From the NCBI RefSeq assembly GCF_032116555.1, contig NZ_CP134949.1, positions 2,356,001-2,420,000 on the forward strand: 64,000 bases of DNA, in the 5' to 3' direction. A program made the translations under genes and the position numbers. Every line of letters starts with the position of its first letter. The stretch's first letter is position 1. This DNA is from Halobaculum sp. XH14. GTDB lineage: Archaea; Halobacteriota; Halobacteria; Halobacteriales; Haloferacaceae. The notes beneath the pieces were generated by a model. The model was not told the DNA's origin, ran no database searches, and saw only the letters and a program-made list of their open reading frames with translations. Below, piece after piece: positions 42,626-52,402 of the stretch.

Positions 42626-43287
42626 TGGCCCCCCTCCATCGGCTCGATGACGTGGATTCCCTTCTCGGCCGCGACCGAGCGAACCGTCTCCAGCACCCCG
42701 GCCGTCTCGCCCTCGCGCGCCCTGAGTCGCAGGCGGGCGCTCGACTGCTCGTCGCTCCCGGCCCCGGCGGGCGCCGACAGCTCCAGGTCGGCGACGGTCG
42801 CGTTCGAACCGTCCACGAGCCGCCGCAGCGTGTCCGAGAGGTCGGTGTCGACGAGGTGGCCGACCAGCACCACCGTCACCTCGGCTCCGAACTCCTCCGC
42901 GCCCGCGCGGGTGACGTTCACCCCGTTGTCACGCAGCGCCTCGAGGATGGTCTCGAACCGGTCCGGCGGACACTCCAGATCGACGGCGACGGGGATTCGC
43001 CCCCGCGGCGTGATGTTCCCCCGTTCGTGGAACACCGACAGCAGGTTGCCGCCGTTCTCGGCGATGGGTTTCAGCGCGGCCAGTAGCTGGCCGGGCTCGT
43101 CGACGAGTTCGATGCGGACGGTGTGTGCGACGGGCGCGTCGCCGCCGTCGGCCCGGGTCGCCTCCTCCTCGGGCGCGTCGCCGCCGTCGGCTCCGGGCTC
43201 GCCGTCAGTTCTCGGTCCGCCGTCGGTGCGCGCGCCGGCCTCGGACGGCGGGCGCTCGCCGGGGGCTGCCGCCGGGTCGGCGGGCAT
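42622..43287 (-). CDS. ACT-domain amino acid-binding regulator of hom
   Basis: 221-residue soluble protein with two ACT-type regions. The first 50 residues are a low-complexity Ala/Pro/Asp/Gly-rich acidic tail. Residues about 53-125 form one ACT unit (VAHTVRIELVDEPGQLLAALKPIAENGGNLLSVFHERG), and a second follows (VTVVLVGHLVDTDLSDTLRRLVDGS, then GAGSDEQSSARLRLRAREGETAGVLETVRSVAAEKGI). ACT domains bind amino acids. Coupling to hom by an ATGA overlap suggests feedback control of homoserine production. The only ATG is at 43287. Confidence 0.85.
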   Translation of the reverse strand: MPADPAAAPGERPPSEAGARTDGGPRTDGEPGADGGDAPEEEATRADGGDAPVAHTVRIELVDEPGQLLAALKPIAENGGNLLSVFHERGNITPRGRIPVAVDLECPPDRFETILEALRDNGVNVTRAGAEEFGAEVTVVLVGHLVDTDLSDTLRRLVDGSNATVADLELSAPAGAGSDEQSSARLRLRAREGETAGVLETVRSVAAEKGIHVIEPMEGGQ

Positions 43288-43653
43288 CTACCTCGCCCCC
43301 CGGCCCGCGTCAGCCCGTCCCATCCCGGTCGCGGTGTGGCAGGACCCGACAGTTGTTGTCGACGTGCGGGGCTGGTGGAGTCGTTCGCAGCCGTCGCGCC
43401 GACCGTGGGTCGTGCCACTTGGCATGCTCTGTTTCTGGGGAGGGGGAGGTGATAAGTCTTCTACGGTGGCGAGGATTGCCAGTGTGTGGTCGGTTCTGAA
43501 CTGCACGCAAAGTTGGTTCGTCCATCGTCGGGATCACGCTGGTGACGACCGCGGCAGCCGCGGTAGCGAACGCGGTCACGGTCGGACTCGTCAGTCGGAG
43601 CCGTCACTCACGGACGAAGCACGACTGAAAGAAGGGAATCGAGAAGAAACCGA
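43288..43653. other. Gene-free stretch upstream of the ACT-hom pair
   Basis: 366 nt between the ACT gene and the EF-2 stop codon. Short frames on both strands exist, such as an Ala/Val-rich one on the minus strand near 43579, but none has a convincing start and protein-like composition. No RNA structure was recognised. Confidence 0.5.
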
Positions 43654-45846
43654 CTAGATGTACTCGATCGAGGGCGGCAGTTCGAGCTTCATACCCTTCC
43701 GCTCGCGGATCTCCATGATCGTCTCGCGCTGGAGGTTGTCCACGAGCACGCGGAAGCCCGCGTTCTCCGTGTTCCAGGAGGCGCGACCCTCGGTCGCGCT
43801 GCGGATGTCGCTGGAGAAGCCGATCATCTCCTCGACGGGCGCGATGCCCTCGATGACCATGAGGTCGCCCTCCTGGTACATGTCGTCGACGCGGCCGCGG
43901 CGACCCTGGATTTCCCCGGAGGCGTCGCCCATGTACTCGTTGGGCACGTCGATGCGGACGTCCTGGATCGGCTCGAGCAGGCGGACCTCCGCGTCGATGA
44001 GCGCGCGGTGGACCGCGTCCCGGACCGCCGGGATGACCTGTGCGGGGCCGCGGTGGATCGTGTCCTCGTGGAGCCGCGCGTCGTGGAGGCGGAACAGCGA
44101 GCCCTGGACGGGTTCGGCGGCGAGCGGGCCATCGTCGAGTGCCTCGTCGAGGCCCTCGATGACGAGCTCCATCGTCTCGTTCAGGTGCTGGATCCCCTTC
44201 GTGTCGTCGATGAGGATGTTCGTCCCGTGGATGTGCTCGACGTTCTGGGACGTGTCCTTGTCCATGCCGGCCGCCTGGAGCGCCTCGCGGCGCTCGAGTT
44301 CGGGCATGTCCATCGAGATCTCGCCGAGCTGGATGTCGTCGACGATCGACTGGGCCATCGGCTCGACGGTGATGTAGAACTTGTTGTGCCGGTTCGGCGA
44401 GACGCCCTCGACCTCGCGGGAGGCCTCCTGTGGCTGCTCGCGGAACACGACGATCGGTTCGCCGGTGTTGACCGGGATGCCCTGGTTCTTCTGGATGCGC
44501 TGGGTGATGACCTCGAGGTGGAGCTCACCCTGCCCGGAGATGAGGTGCTCGCCGGTGTCCTCGTTGATCTCCACGCGGATCGTCGGGTCCTCCTTGGCGA
44601 CCTGCTGGAGCGTCTGGATGAGCTTTGGCAGGTCGTCCATGTTCTGGGCCTCGACGGACTTCGTGATGACCGGCTCCGAGATGTGCTCGATCGACTCGAA
44701 CGGCGTCATCTCGATGTCGGAGACGGTCGAGCCGGCGATGGCGTCCTTCAGGCCGGTGACCGCCGCGATGTTGCCGGCGGGGACGCCCCGATCGAGCTCC
44801 TCACGCTCGCCGCCCATGTAGATCCCGACCGACTGGACGCGGTTCTTCCCGGCCGTCCCGGAGACGAACAGCTCCTGGCCCTTCTCGAGCGTGCCCGAGA
44901 AGACGCGGCCGGTCACGATCTCGCCGGCGTGGGGGTCCATCCCGATGTCGGTACACATGAGGACGATGTTGCCGTCGCGGTCCACGGTCTGCATGTCCTC
45001 GGCGACCTCGGAGTCGTCGTCGCCGCGCCAGATGCGCGGGACGCGGAACGGCTGGGCCGTGAGCGGGTTCGGGAAGTGCTCGGCGACCATGTCGAGCACG
45101 ACGTCCGAGAGCGGCGTGCGCTCGTGGAGCTCCTCGCGGTTGTCGTTCTGCTCCATCTCGATGATGTCCGCAAAGGAGATGCCCGTCGCCTCCATCGAGG
45201 GCATCGAGACGCCCCACTTGTACAGCGCGGAGCCGAAGCCGACGGTGCCCTCCTCGACCGAGACCGTCCAGTCCTCGGTGATGTCGTCCATCTCCTCGGT
45301 CATCCCGCGGATGAGCTCGTTGACGTCGCCGATGACGTCCATGAGCCGCTGTTGCATCTCCTGGGGACCCTCCTGGAGCTCGTTGATGAGGCGGTCGACC
45401 TTGTTGATGAACAGCGCGGGCTTGACGCCCTCGCGGAGCGCCTGCCGGAGCACCGTCTCGGTCTGGGGCATCGCCCCCTCGACCGCGTCGACGACGACGA
45501 GCGCGCCGTCGACGGCGCGCATCGCCCGGGTCACGTCGCCGCCGAAGTCGACGTGGCCGGGGGTGTCGATGAGGTTGATGAGGTGGTTGGTGCCCTCGTA
45601 CTCGTGGGTCATCGAGACGTTCGCCGCGTCGATGGTGATGCCCCGCTCCTGCTCGTCCTCCTCGGTGTCCATGGCGAGCTGCTGGCCCGCGGTGTCGTCC
45701 GAGATCATGCCGGCACCGGCCAGCAGGTTGTCCGAGAGTGTCGTCTTGCCGTGGTCAACGTGAGCCGCGATGGCGATGTTCCGGATGTGCTCCGGCTCGT
45801 CCATCAGCGTCTCACATTCCTGTACGATTTTCTTTCGTCGGCCCAT
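43654..45846 (-). CDS. fusA: Translation elongation factor EF-2
   Basis: 730-residue GTPase that moves tRNA and mRNA on the ribosome. G1 is [10 protein letters not shown] (about residue 27), G2 [11 protein letters not shown]3 DTPGHVDF (about 93), G4 NKVD (about 148). Domain IV contains [19 protein letters not shown], in which the His before RG is the site of diphthamide modification. Length and motifs are standard for archaeal EF-2, with no intein. It is transcribed on the same strand as EF-1A but separated from it by the hom pair. Confidence 0.98.
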   Translation of the reverse strand: MGRRKKIVQECETLMDEPEHIRNIAIAAHVDHGKTTLSDNLLAGAGMISDDTAGQQLAMDTEEDEQERGITIDAANVSMTHEYEGTNHLINLIDTPGHVDFGGDVTRAMRAVDGALVVVDAVEGAMPQTETVLRQALREGVKPALFINKVDRLINELQEGPQEMQQRLMDVIGDVNELIRGMTEEMDDITEDWTVSVEEGTVGFGSALYKWGVSMPSMEATGISFADIIEMEQNDNREELHERTPLSDVVLDMVAEHFPNPLTAQPFRVPRIWRGDDDSEVAEDMQTVDRDGNIVLMCTDIGMDPHAGEIVTGRVFSGTLEKGQELFVSGTAGKNRVQSVGIYMGGEREELDRGVPAGNIAAVTGLKDAIAGSTVSDIEMTPFESIEHISEPVITKSVEAQNMDDLPKLIQTLQQVAKEDPTIRVEINEDTGEHLISGQGELHLEVITQRIQKNQGIPVNTGEPIVVFREQPQEASREVEGVSPNRHNKFYITVEPMAQSIVDDIQLGEISMDMPELERREALQAAGMDKDTSQNVEHIHGTNILIDDTKGIQHLNETMELVIEGLDEALDDGPLAAEPVQGSLFRLHDARLHEDTIHRGPAQVIPAVRDAVHRALIDAEVRLLEPIQDVRIDVPNEYMGDASGEIQGRRGRVDDMYQEGDLMVIEGIAPVEEMIGFSSDIRSATEGRASWNTENAGFRVLVDNLQRETIMEIRERKGMKLELPPSIEYI

Positions 45847-46092
45847 TACCGGGCGCTACTGTGCGCCCGGTCAAAAGGGTAGTGCTTTGCCGGCGCCGAA
45901 AGCGCCGTCTGCGGCGCTCTCCCGCCCCGTGACAACGGTTCTCGTGCTATCCCGGTTCCGGCGGCTACCGCGCTCGCCCGCCGTCCGACCACTCGGCTTC
46001 GTGACCGGTGAGGCTCCGGCGTGACGACCGGCCGACGCAAACCCGCCGCCGTCCGTAGCTATTTACGAGTCTCACACCCACGTCCCCACGTC

Positions 46093-47004
46093 ATGTCGGA
46101 CAAGACGGTCGGCTTCATCGGCCTGGGAATCATGGGGCTCCCGATGGCGACGAACCTCCTCGACGCCGGCTACCGCGTCGTGGGCCACAACCGCTCGCCG
46201 GAACCGACGGCGGAACTGGTCGCCCACGGCGGCGAGGACGGCGAGTCGCCGGCGGGCGTCGCCGAACGGAGCGACGTCGTGCTGCTGTGTCTCCCCGACT
46301 CGCCCGACGTGGAGCGGGTCGTCCTCGGCGACGGCGGGGAACCGAACCCGGTGGTGGACGGCGTCGGCCCGGGGACGACCGTGATCGACCACTCGACCAT
46401 CTCGCCGACCGTCGCGGAACGCGTCGCCGAGGCGCTCGCAGCCGAGGACGCGACGCTGCTCGACGCCCCCATCTCGGGCGGCGAGGAGGGCGCGATCGAG
46501 GGGACGCTCTCGATCATGGTCGGCGGCGACGAGGACGCGCTGGACGCCCAGCGGGACGTCCTCGACGTCGTCGGGGGGACCGTCACCCACTGTGGCCCGA
46601 GCGGCGCGGGCCAGACGACGAAGGCGTGCAACCAGATCGTCGTCGCCGCCCAGATGGTCGGCGTGAGCGAGGCGCTGGTGTTCGCGGACAACGCGGGCGC
46701 CGACCTCGAAGCGGTCGTCGAGGCCATCAGCGGCGGCGCGGCCGGCTGCTGGGCGCTCGACAACCGCGCCCCGGACATGATCCACGGCGACTTCGACCCG
46801 GGCTTCTTCGCCGAGTACCAGTACAAGGACCTCCGCATCGCCACCGACGCGGGCGAGGCGTTCGGCTCGCCGATGCCGCAAACGTCGCTCGCCCACGAAC
46901 TGTACAAGTCGATGGTCGAGAACGGGATGGGGCGGGACGACAACTCCGGCGTGATGCAGGTGCTCGAACTCATGAACGGCGGGCCGGCCCGCGCCGAGGA
47001 GTAG
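46093..47004 (+). CDS. 3-hydroxyisobutyrate dehydrogenase-family oxidoreductase
   Basis: 303-residue NAD(P)-dependent beta-hydroxyacid dehydrogenase. The dinucleotide motif is GFIGLGIMGLPMATNLL (about residues 7-23), the substrate signature is DAPISGGEEGAIEGTLSIMVGG (about 120-141), and the catalytic Lys is in TTKACNQIV (about 171). It oxidises hydroxyacids such as tartronate semialdehyde or 3-hydroxyisobutyrate; the exact substrate cannot be told. Start is ATG at 46093, and the extension to 46021 is not family-like. It is divergent from EF-2. Confidence 0.92.
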   Translation: MSDKTVGFIGLGIMGLPMATNLLDAGYRVVGHNRSPEPTAELVAHGGEDGESPAGVAERSDVVLLCLPDSPDVERVVLGDGGEPNPVVDGVGPGTTVIDHSTISPTVAERVAEALAAEDATLLDAPISGGEEGAIEGTLSIMVGGDEDALDAQRDVLDVVGGTVTHCGPSGAGQTTKACNQIVVAAQMVGVSEALVFADNAGADLEAVVEAISGGAAGCWALDNRAPDMIHGDFDPGFFAEYQYKDLRIATDAGEAFGSPMPQTSLAHELYKSMVENGMGRDDNSGVMQVLELMNGGPARAEE

Positions 47005-47113
47005 GGAACGACTCGCGTCGAGGAGGAGGGAAGACTACGCGTCGCCGGCCGGTCGGGCCGCCCCCCCAACCGGCACAAGAGTGAAACGGTCGCGGGCCGT
47101 GACAGTCTCTCAC

Positions 47114-47908
47114 ATGGAACTGCGACTGGGTGACGACGGCCCGCCCGAACCCCTTCTCGGCGCCGCGTCGCTCCTCGAGACCGAACGTGACCTCGACCTG
47201 CCGGTCCACGTCCGCGTCAGCGACGACCCCGACGAGCGCACGTGGGCCGGCCACTACGAGGACCGCCACGTGCTGAACATCTCCCGGAAAGCCGCGACGA
47301 GCGCGATGGCCCGGGAGCTCGCGCTCCACGAGTTCGCCCACATGGCCCGCTACGAGGAGGGTCACCCCTCCCACGTCCAGCCGACCGAGGAGGCGCTGTT
47401 CCTCGCGCTCGCCGGGCGATCCGTCGAGCGCCACAGGCTCGCCCACTGCTATCAGATCGCCAACCACATGAAGGACGTCTACGCCGACGACATCACGCTC
47501 TCGGTCGGCCCGGGCGGCAAGCTCGTCACGTTCTTCGAGTCGCAACTGGCCGCCGCCGTCGCGGACCGCCCCCGCGAGCACCACCACCCGGACTCGCGGC
47601 TGCTCACGGGGAGCGCCGACCCGGACATCACGGCGGTGAACGCGGCGTTCGCGCTGGCGATGTGCGAGCGACACGACCTCGTCGACCGCGGCCACCGACT
47701 GTACGACCTCGCGCACGCGGCCGCGGACGACGCGCCCGGCGTCGACGTCGCCGCGTTCACGCGGCTGTTCCGCTCGCTCGCCGAGGACCCCTCCGCCTCG
47801 GAGTACCGCAGAACGCTGGTCGACGCGGCCCGACGATACGCGGTCGACGCGAGCGGCTCGGGCGGTTCGGGAGACGGTCCCGGCGACGGCACGGCGGCGG
47901 CCGACTGA
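47114..47908 (+). CDS. DUF5781-type protein with an HEFAH motif
   Basis: 264-residue soluble protein of a haloarchaeal family (I recognise DUF5781). HEFAH at residues 72-76, within ALHEFAHMARYEEGH, matches the HExxH zinc site of metallopeptidases, with possible third ligands in the following HPSH or EEALFLALAG segment. Beyond it the chain is helical (RHRLAHCYQIANHMKDVYADDI, then VTFFESQLAAAVADR and VNAAFALAMCERHDLVDRG). No signal peptide is present. It would be a cytoplasmic zinc metallopeptidase if active; this is inferred. The C-terminal 20 residues are a Gly/Ser/Asp tail. Start is ATG at 47114. Confidence 0.75.
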   Translation: MELRLGDDGPPEPLLGAASLLETERDLDLPVHVRVSDDPDERTWAGHYEDRHVLNISRKAATSAMARELALHEFAHMARYEEGHPSHVQPTEEALFLALAGRSVERHRLAHCYQIANHMKDVYADDITLSVGPGGKLVTFFESQLAAAVADRPREHHHPDSRLLTGSADPDITAVNAAFALAMCERHDLVDRGHRLYDLAHAAADDAPGVDVAAFTRLFRSLAEDPSASEYRRTLVDAARRYAVDASGSGGSGDGPGDGTAAAD

Positions 47909-47983
47909 GCGGGCTCTGGCCCCCTGACGGCGTGGGCCAGGATCGGCTGGACCGGCACCGGAGGCGGCCCGACGGAACTGGCG

Positions 47984-49276
47984 CTACGAGGTCGTTCGGG
48001 TGCCCGCCGCGACCGGCCGTCCGACCGCGGCGGCACCGACCGCGAGCAGCACCACACAGCCCAGCATCGCCGGCGCCGCCACCGCGCCGAAGGCGTCGGC
48101 GACCACCCCCGCCGCCAGCGCGAGCGGCGTCCGGACGGCGCCCTGGACCATCGACACCGCCGAGAGCGTCGTCGCGCGCCCCGCGTCGCCGACACGGTCG
48201 TTCACGTAGCCGTACGCGATGGGGACGAAGAGGGGGCTCGTCGCCGTCCGCGCGACGAACATCGGCAGCGCGGCGACGAGGACGAGCGGTGGCAGGAGCA
48301 TGAGGACGGCGGTCACCGCGGGAACGAGCAGGACCGCGCCGCGGACGCCGAGCAGGTCCTCGACCCTGCCGGCCGACGCGGCGGCCACGCCGGCGACGCC
48401 GGTGAAGGAGGCGTACATCGCGCCCAGCAGCGACGACTCGGGAACCGCCGACAGCGACGGCGGCAGGAGCGTCCGGAACAGGTCGACGCCGATGGGCTGA
48501 ACGTAGCCGCCGGCCGCGCCCACGCCCGCCAGCACGACGGCGACGAACGGGACGAACCCCCGGAGGCCCGGGGTGGCGAACGAGTCGCGGACCACGCCCA
48601 GCGCCGCACGCGCGGACGTGCCCGCACCCGGGGCCGACCCTCCACCCGCCTCGCGGTCGCCAGTCGACCCCGACTCGCCGTCGGCCACCGATCCCGTCCC
48701 GTCGCCCCTCCGGCCGCTCGCCGGGAGCGTCCACAGGACCCCGAAGCCGAGGAGGTTCAGCGCGACCGAGGCGACGAACGGGACGCGCGGGTCGACGGCG
48801 TACAGGACCCCGCCCGCGAGCATCGTCGCCACCGAGGTCCAGCGCTCCACCGCGCCGGCGCGTCCGCGGACGCGGGTGAACGCCCCCGCGTCGAGGTGCC
48901 GCTGGAGCGTCTCGTAGAGCCACGCGTCGCCGCTGCCGGAGTTGAACGTCGTCGCGAACGCCCAGATCACGTAGAGGACGGCGTAGCCGGCGAACGAGTC
49001 GGCGACGACGAACCCAGCGAGCGAGAGCGCGGTGCAGGCGACGCCGCCGGCCATGCTCGCGCGGCGGCCCCACCGGTCGCCGACGTAGCCGGTCGGCACC
49101 TCGCTCGCCACGACGACCGCGGCGTAGATGGCCGACAGCGTGCCGTAGCCCGTGAACGACACGTCGCGGAGCACGAACAGCGCGAAGATGGGGTAGATGA
49201 ACCCGACCGACCGCGTGACCTGGAACCAGTAGAACCGGCGGACGAGGCGGCGTCCTCCGGTTGCCTCGTTCGACAT
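47984..49276 (-). CDS. MFS transporter
   Basis: 430-residue major facilitator protein with about 12 helices in two halves, separated by an acidic linker (about residues 186-226). The first half has the loop signature GYVGDRWGRRASMAGG between helices 2 and 3, typical of drug and sugar efflux carriers, and a GSGDAWLYETL motif. The second half starts near VVRDSFATPGLRGFVPFVAVVLAGVG. Substrate unknown. Start MSNEATGG at 49276 is preferred over an upstream Met (49303). It is convergent with the DUF5781-type gene. Confidence 0.9.
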   Translation of the reverse strand: MSNEATGGRRLVRRFYWFQVTRSVGFIYPIFALFVLRDVSFTGYGTLSAIYAAVVVASEVPTGYVGDRWGRRASMAGGVACTALSLAGFVVADSFAGYAVLYVIWAFATTFNSGSGDAWLYETLQRHLDAGAFTRVRGRAGAVERWTSVATMLAGGVLYAVDPRVPFVASVALNLLGFGVLWTLPASGRRGDGTGSVADGESGSTGDREAGGGSAPGAGTSARAALGVVRDSFATPGLRGFVPFVAVVLAGVGAAGGYVQPIGVDLFRTLLPPSLSAVPESSLLGAMYASFTGVAGVAAASAGRVEDLLGVRGAVLLVPAVTAVLMLLPPLVLVAALPMFVARTATSPLFVPIAYGYVNDRVGDAGRATTLSAVSMVQGAVRTPLALAAGVVADAFGAVAAPAMLGCVVLLAVGAAAVGRPVAAGTRTTS

Positions 49277-49738
49277 GGGTACGAGTGGCGGCGGCCGGGG
49301 CAAATGCGTTCCCTGAAGCGCGTTTCAGTTTTCGGTGGTGTGATTGGTCCGTCGGATGGTGGCAGGAACGACCGGTCGGGTAGTGGGAGGACCAGTCGGT
49401 CGGGTAGTGGCAGGAACGGTCGGTCGGGTAGTGGTGACGACCGCGAAAGCCCCCGCGGCTGTCGGCTCCGGCGAACCGCGCTGTGCTCCTCGGCTCACTG
49501 CGTTCGCCTGCGGTGCTTGCGGGTTCGGGGTTCGCCGACAGCCGCGGCCCCTTTCAGTCCCACCCGCCGTACTGCACTGCACCGCACCTCACCCTCCCCA
49601 GCCTCCTGTGCTCCTCGCGTGCGCTCGCTTCGCTCGCAGTCACGCGCGCCATGTGGTTGATTCACTTCGCACCGAGAGCGGTCGCCACGGTGCATCGTCC
49701 GAGTGGGCTTTTTACCCCTCCGCCCCGGACGCGGCGGT
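49277..49738. repeat. Non-coding stretch with 24-bp tandem repeats
   Basis: No gene is supported in these 462 nt. Units of about 24 bp starting GGTAGTGGCAGGAACGGTCG occur about three times between 49357 and 49436. GCGAGCGAAGCGAG-type and CGCAGTCACGCGCGCC (49635-49650) sequences further right are inverted relatives of DNA at 12900-12966. TTTTTACC at 49711-49718 lies about 25 nt before the HAD gene start and may be its TATA box. Confidence 0.65.
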
Positions 49739-50449
49739 ATGCCCTACGACGCGGTGTTTCTCGACCTCGACGACACGCTCTACCCGTACCCCCCGTGCAA
49801 CGAGGCCGGCAAGGAGGCGGCCCGGGAGGCGTTCCTGGAGCTCGGCTACGACCTCGACCGGGAGGAGTTCACCGACCTCTACCGGGAGGGCCGCCGCGCG
49901 GTGAAGCGCGAACTCGCCGGAACGGCCTCCGCCCACGAGCGATTCCTCTACTTCAAGCGGGCCATCGAGAGCCACACCGGGACCCATCGCTCCGGGGACG
50001 CGCTCCGGCTCGGCGAGGCGTACTGGGACGCGTACGTCGACGAGATGACCCTGTTCGACGGCGTCGTCGAGACGCTGGCGGCGTTGCAGGACGCGGGAGT
50101 CGACGTCGCGGTCGTCACCAACCTCACGACGCGCATCCAGCTCGAGAAGCTCGACCGCCTCGGCATCGACGAGCACGTCGACCTGCTGCTCACCTCCGAG
50201 GAGACCGGCCGCGAGAAGCCCGGCGCCGTGATGTTCACCCTCCCGCTGGCCCGGCTCGGACTGCGCGCGAGCGAGGTCCTGATGGTCGGGGACGACGTCG
50301 AGGCCGACGTCGGGGGGGCGAACGCGGTGGGGCTGGACACGGCGCTGTTCAACGGTCCCGACGACGTCGTCGTCGACGACCTGCCCGACGACCGACGCCC
50401 GGACCACACCATCACGGATTTCACGGCGCTCTCCGAGGTGGTCGTATGA
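49739..50449 (+). CDS. HAD family hydrolase
   Basis: 236-residue haloacid dehalogenase-type phosphatase. Motif [11 protein letters not shown] is at the N-terminus (first Asp about residue 9), with a cap domain of helices following. Motif II Thr lies in VVTNLTTR (about 128), motif III Lys in GREKPGA (about 162), and motif IV in [17 protein letters not shown] (about 184). All catalytic residues are in place. The start is [13 protein letters not shown] at 49739. Its stop overlaps the aldolase start as ATGA, so it probably acts on a product or substrate of that sugar aldolase. Confidence 0.92.
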   Translation: MPYDAVFLDLDDTLYPYPPCNEAGKEAAREAFLELGYDLDREEFTDLYREGRRAVKRELAGTASAHERFLYFKRAIESHTGTHRSGDALRLGEAYWDAYVDEMTLFDGVVETLAALQDAGVDVAVVTNLTTRIQLEKLDRLGIDEHVDLLLTSEETGREKPGAVMFTLPLARLGLRASEVLMVGDDVEADVGGANAVGLDTALFNGPDDVVVDDLPDDRRPDHTITDFTALSEVVV

Positions 50450-51081
50450 TCGCCGAGGATGCGCGACGCGCCGTGGTCGAGCACGCACCGGATCTCGCGG
50501 CCCTGACGCCGGGCCGCACGGGGAACCTCAGCGTCCGCGAGGGCGACGCCTTCGCCGTCACGCCGACCGGCGTCGCCTACGACGCGTTCGACGCCGCGGA
50601 CGTGCCGGTCGTGAATCTCGAGGGCGAACGCGTCGCGGGAGAGATGAAACCCTCCAGCGAGGTGCCGATGCACCGCCACATCTACCGCGGGCACGCCGAG
50701 GAACCGGGCGCGATCGTCCACACCCACTCGCCGATGTCGACGACGATGGGCGTGCTGCGCGAGCCGCTGCCGCCGATCCACTACATGATCGTCGCCGTCG
50801 GCAAGCGCGTCCCCGTCGCCGAGTACGCGCCCTACGGCACCGAGGAGCTCGCGGCGAACGTCGTCGCCGCGCTCGAGGAGGCCGACGCGTCGGCCTCCTT
50901 CATCGAGAACCACGGGCTCGTCGTCGTCGCCGACGACGTCGAGACCGCCGTCGAGAACACCCACCACGTCGAGAGCCTGGCGGAGCTGTACCTGCGGTCG
51001 CGTTCGGTCGGCGACCCCGTCGAACTCCCCGAGTCGGAACTCGACACGGCGATCGAACAGTTCGAGAGCTACGGACAGTAG
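50446..51081 (+). CDS. Class II aldolase/adducin family protein
   Basis: 211-residue zinc-dependent aldolase of the L-fuculose-1-phosphate aldolase type. The phosphate site is [11 protein letters not shown] (about residue 22), [16 protein letters not shown] leads to the metal-binding HTHSP (about 92-96), and a further zinc ligand lies in the [12 protein letters not shown] segment (about 169). It cleaves or forms a phosphorylated sugar. The overlap with the preceding phosphatase suggests a two-step pathway; substrate is unknown. Confidence 0.92.
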   Translation: MIAEDARRAVVEHAPDLAALTPGRTGNLSVREGDAFAVTPTGVAYDAFDAADVPVVNLEGERVAGEMKPSSEVPMHRHIYRGHAEEPGAIVHTHSPMSTTMGVLREPLPPIHYMIVAVGKRVPVAEYAPYGTEELAANVVAALEEADASASFIENHGLVVVADDVETAVENTHHVESLAELYLRSRSVGDPVELPESELDTAIEQFESYGQ

Positions 51082-51121
51082 ACGACCCGGAACTGCCGCC
51101 CCCCCCTCCTCGACGGCCCTG

Positions 51122-52264
51122 TCAGGGCTCCTCGGGCGCCGACCCGGCCACCGCGAACTCGAACCGGACGCCGCCCGCCTCGCTTTCGGCGACGGTCACG
51201 TCCCAGCCGTGGGCGTCGGCGATGCGCTCGACGATGTGGAGGCCGAACCCGGTGCCGTCCTCGCGGGTCGAGTAGCCGCGTTCGAACACCCGGTCACGCT
51301 GCTCGGGGGGGATGCCTGGGCCGTCGTCCGCGATGGCGAACCCCGAGTCGGTCCGCGCGACCCGGACCGTCACCTCCGAGCCGCCGTGGGCGACCGCGTT
51401 GCCGAGGACGTTCTCCAGGAGCTGACGCAGCCGGTCGTAGTCGGCGGTCACCGTGGTCACCGCCTCGTCGACGACGAGCCGTGAGTCCGTGTTCTCGGCG
51501 CCGAGCACGGCCCAGGAGGACTCGACGGCCTCGCGCAGGTCGACCGCCTCGGTCGTCCCGATCTCCTGGCCCTCCCTGGCGAGATACAGCAGGTTGTCGA
51601 TGATGCGCTCGATCCGGTCGTGGGCCGACTCGATCCGGTCGAAGTCGGCCGCGTCGCCCGACTCGCGGATCACGTCGAGATAGCCCTGCGCGACGGTCAG
51701 GGGGTTCCGGAGGTCGTGGCTCACGACGCTTGCGAACTCGTCGAGGCGCTCGTTCTGCCGGACGAGTTCGGCCTCGCGGTCGGCCTGCCCGAGCGCGGCC
51801 TCGACGTTGGCCGCGAGCACCTTCGCCACCGAGAGCGACGGCTCGTCGAACGCGTTCGGCGTCGGGGAGGCGGCGATGAGGATCCCGTACTCGCCCAGCG
51901 GCAGGTGGAGCTCGCTTCGGATGTCGGTGCCGGGGTTGTACACGTCGGGGTGCTCGCGCACGTCCTCGAACACGGCCGGCTCCCCGTGCTCGTACACGCG
52001 CCACGCGATGCTTTCGCCCGGCGTGAACGTGGGCACGTCGCCGATGAGTTCGCGGGTGGTGGGAGTCACGGCGACCGGGACCAGTTCGTGGGCCCCCTCG
52101 TCGTAGAGGTGGATCGAGTTGGCGTCGAGCCCCAGCACGCGCGAGGCCGCCTCGACGGCGACCTCGGCCACGGTCTCCCGTTCCGTGGCGGCCATCAACT
52201 CCCGCGTCGTCTCGTGCAGCGCCTCCAGCCGACGGGCACGCTCGGACGGGGGACGGTCGGTCAT
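51122..52264 (-). CDS. GAF-domain sensor histidine kinase
   Basis: 380-residue cytoplasmic histidine kinase without membrane helices. Residues about 10-165 are a GAF domain (LHETTRELMAATERETVAEVAVEAA, then GDVPTFTPGESIAWRVYEHGEPAVF). The HisKA box is SHDLRNPLTVAQGYL, with the phospho-accepting His near residue 185. The HATPase domain has N box ENVLGNAVAHG and G boxes DDGPGIPP and GTGFGLHIV. No receiver domain follows, so it probably signals to a separate regulator. Start is MTDRPPSERARRLEAL at 52264; the extension above is rejected. Confidence 0.93.
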   Translation of the reverse strand: MTDRPPSERARRLEALHETTRELMAATERETVAEVAVEAASRVLGLDANSIHLYDEGAHELVPVAVTPTTRELIGDVPTFTPGESIAWRVYEHGEPAVFEDVREHPDVYNPGTDIRSELHLPLGEYGILIAASPTPNAFDEPSLSVAKVLAANVEAALGQADREAELVRQNERLDEFASVVSHDLRNPLTVAQGYLDVIRESGDAADFDRIESAHDRIERIIDNLLYLAREGQEIGTTEAVDLREAVESSWAVLGAENTDSRLVVDEAVTTVTADYDRLRQLLENVLGNAVAHGGSEVTVRVARTDSGFAIADDGPGIPPEQRDRVFERGYSTREDGTGFGLHIVERIADAHGWDVTVAESEAGGVRFEFAVAGSAPEEP

Positions 52265-52402
52265 CCTGTAGCCTCTGGCAAGCGCGTCCCTAAGAACCTC
52301 GGTTTCGGAAGTCCGTCGAGCCGATCCGATCATCCCACTGTCCGATCGATGTCCCGATCGCCTTGCCGTCCGGCCGCCGTTCAGATCACCGTCCGCGCTG
52401 CG

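Noticed and set aside
43310-43579. Ala/Val-rich minus-strand frame upstream of the ACT gene
   Set aside because: Only its first third is hydrophobic, the rest has unusual codons, and start and stop are not supported.
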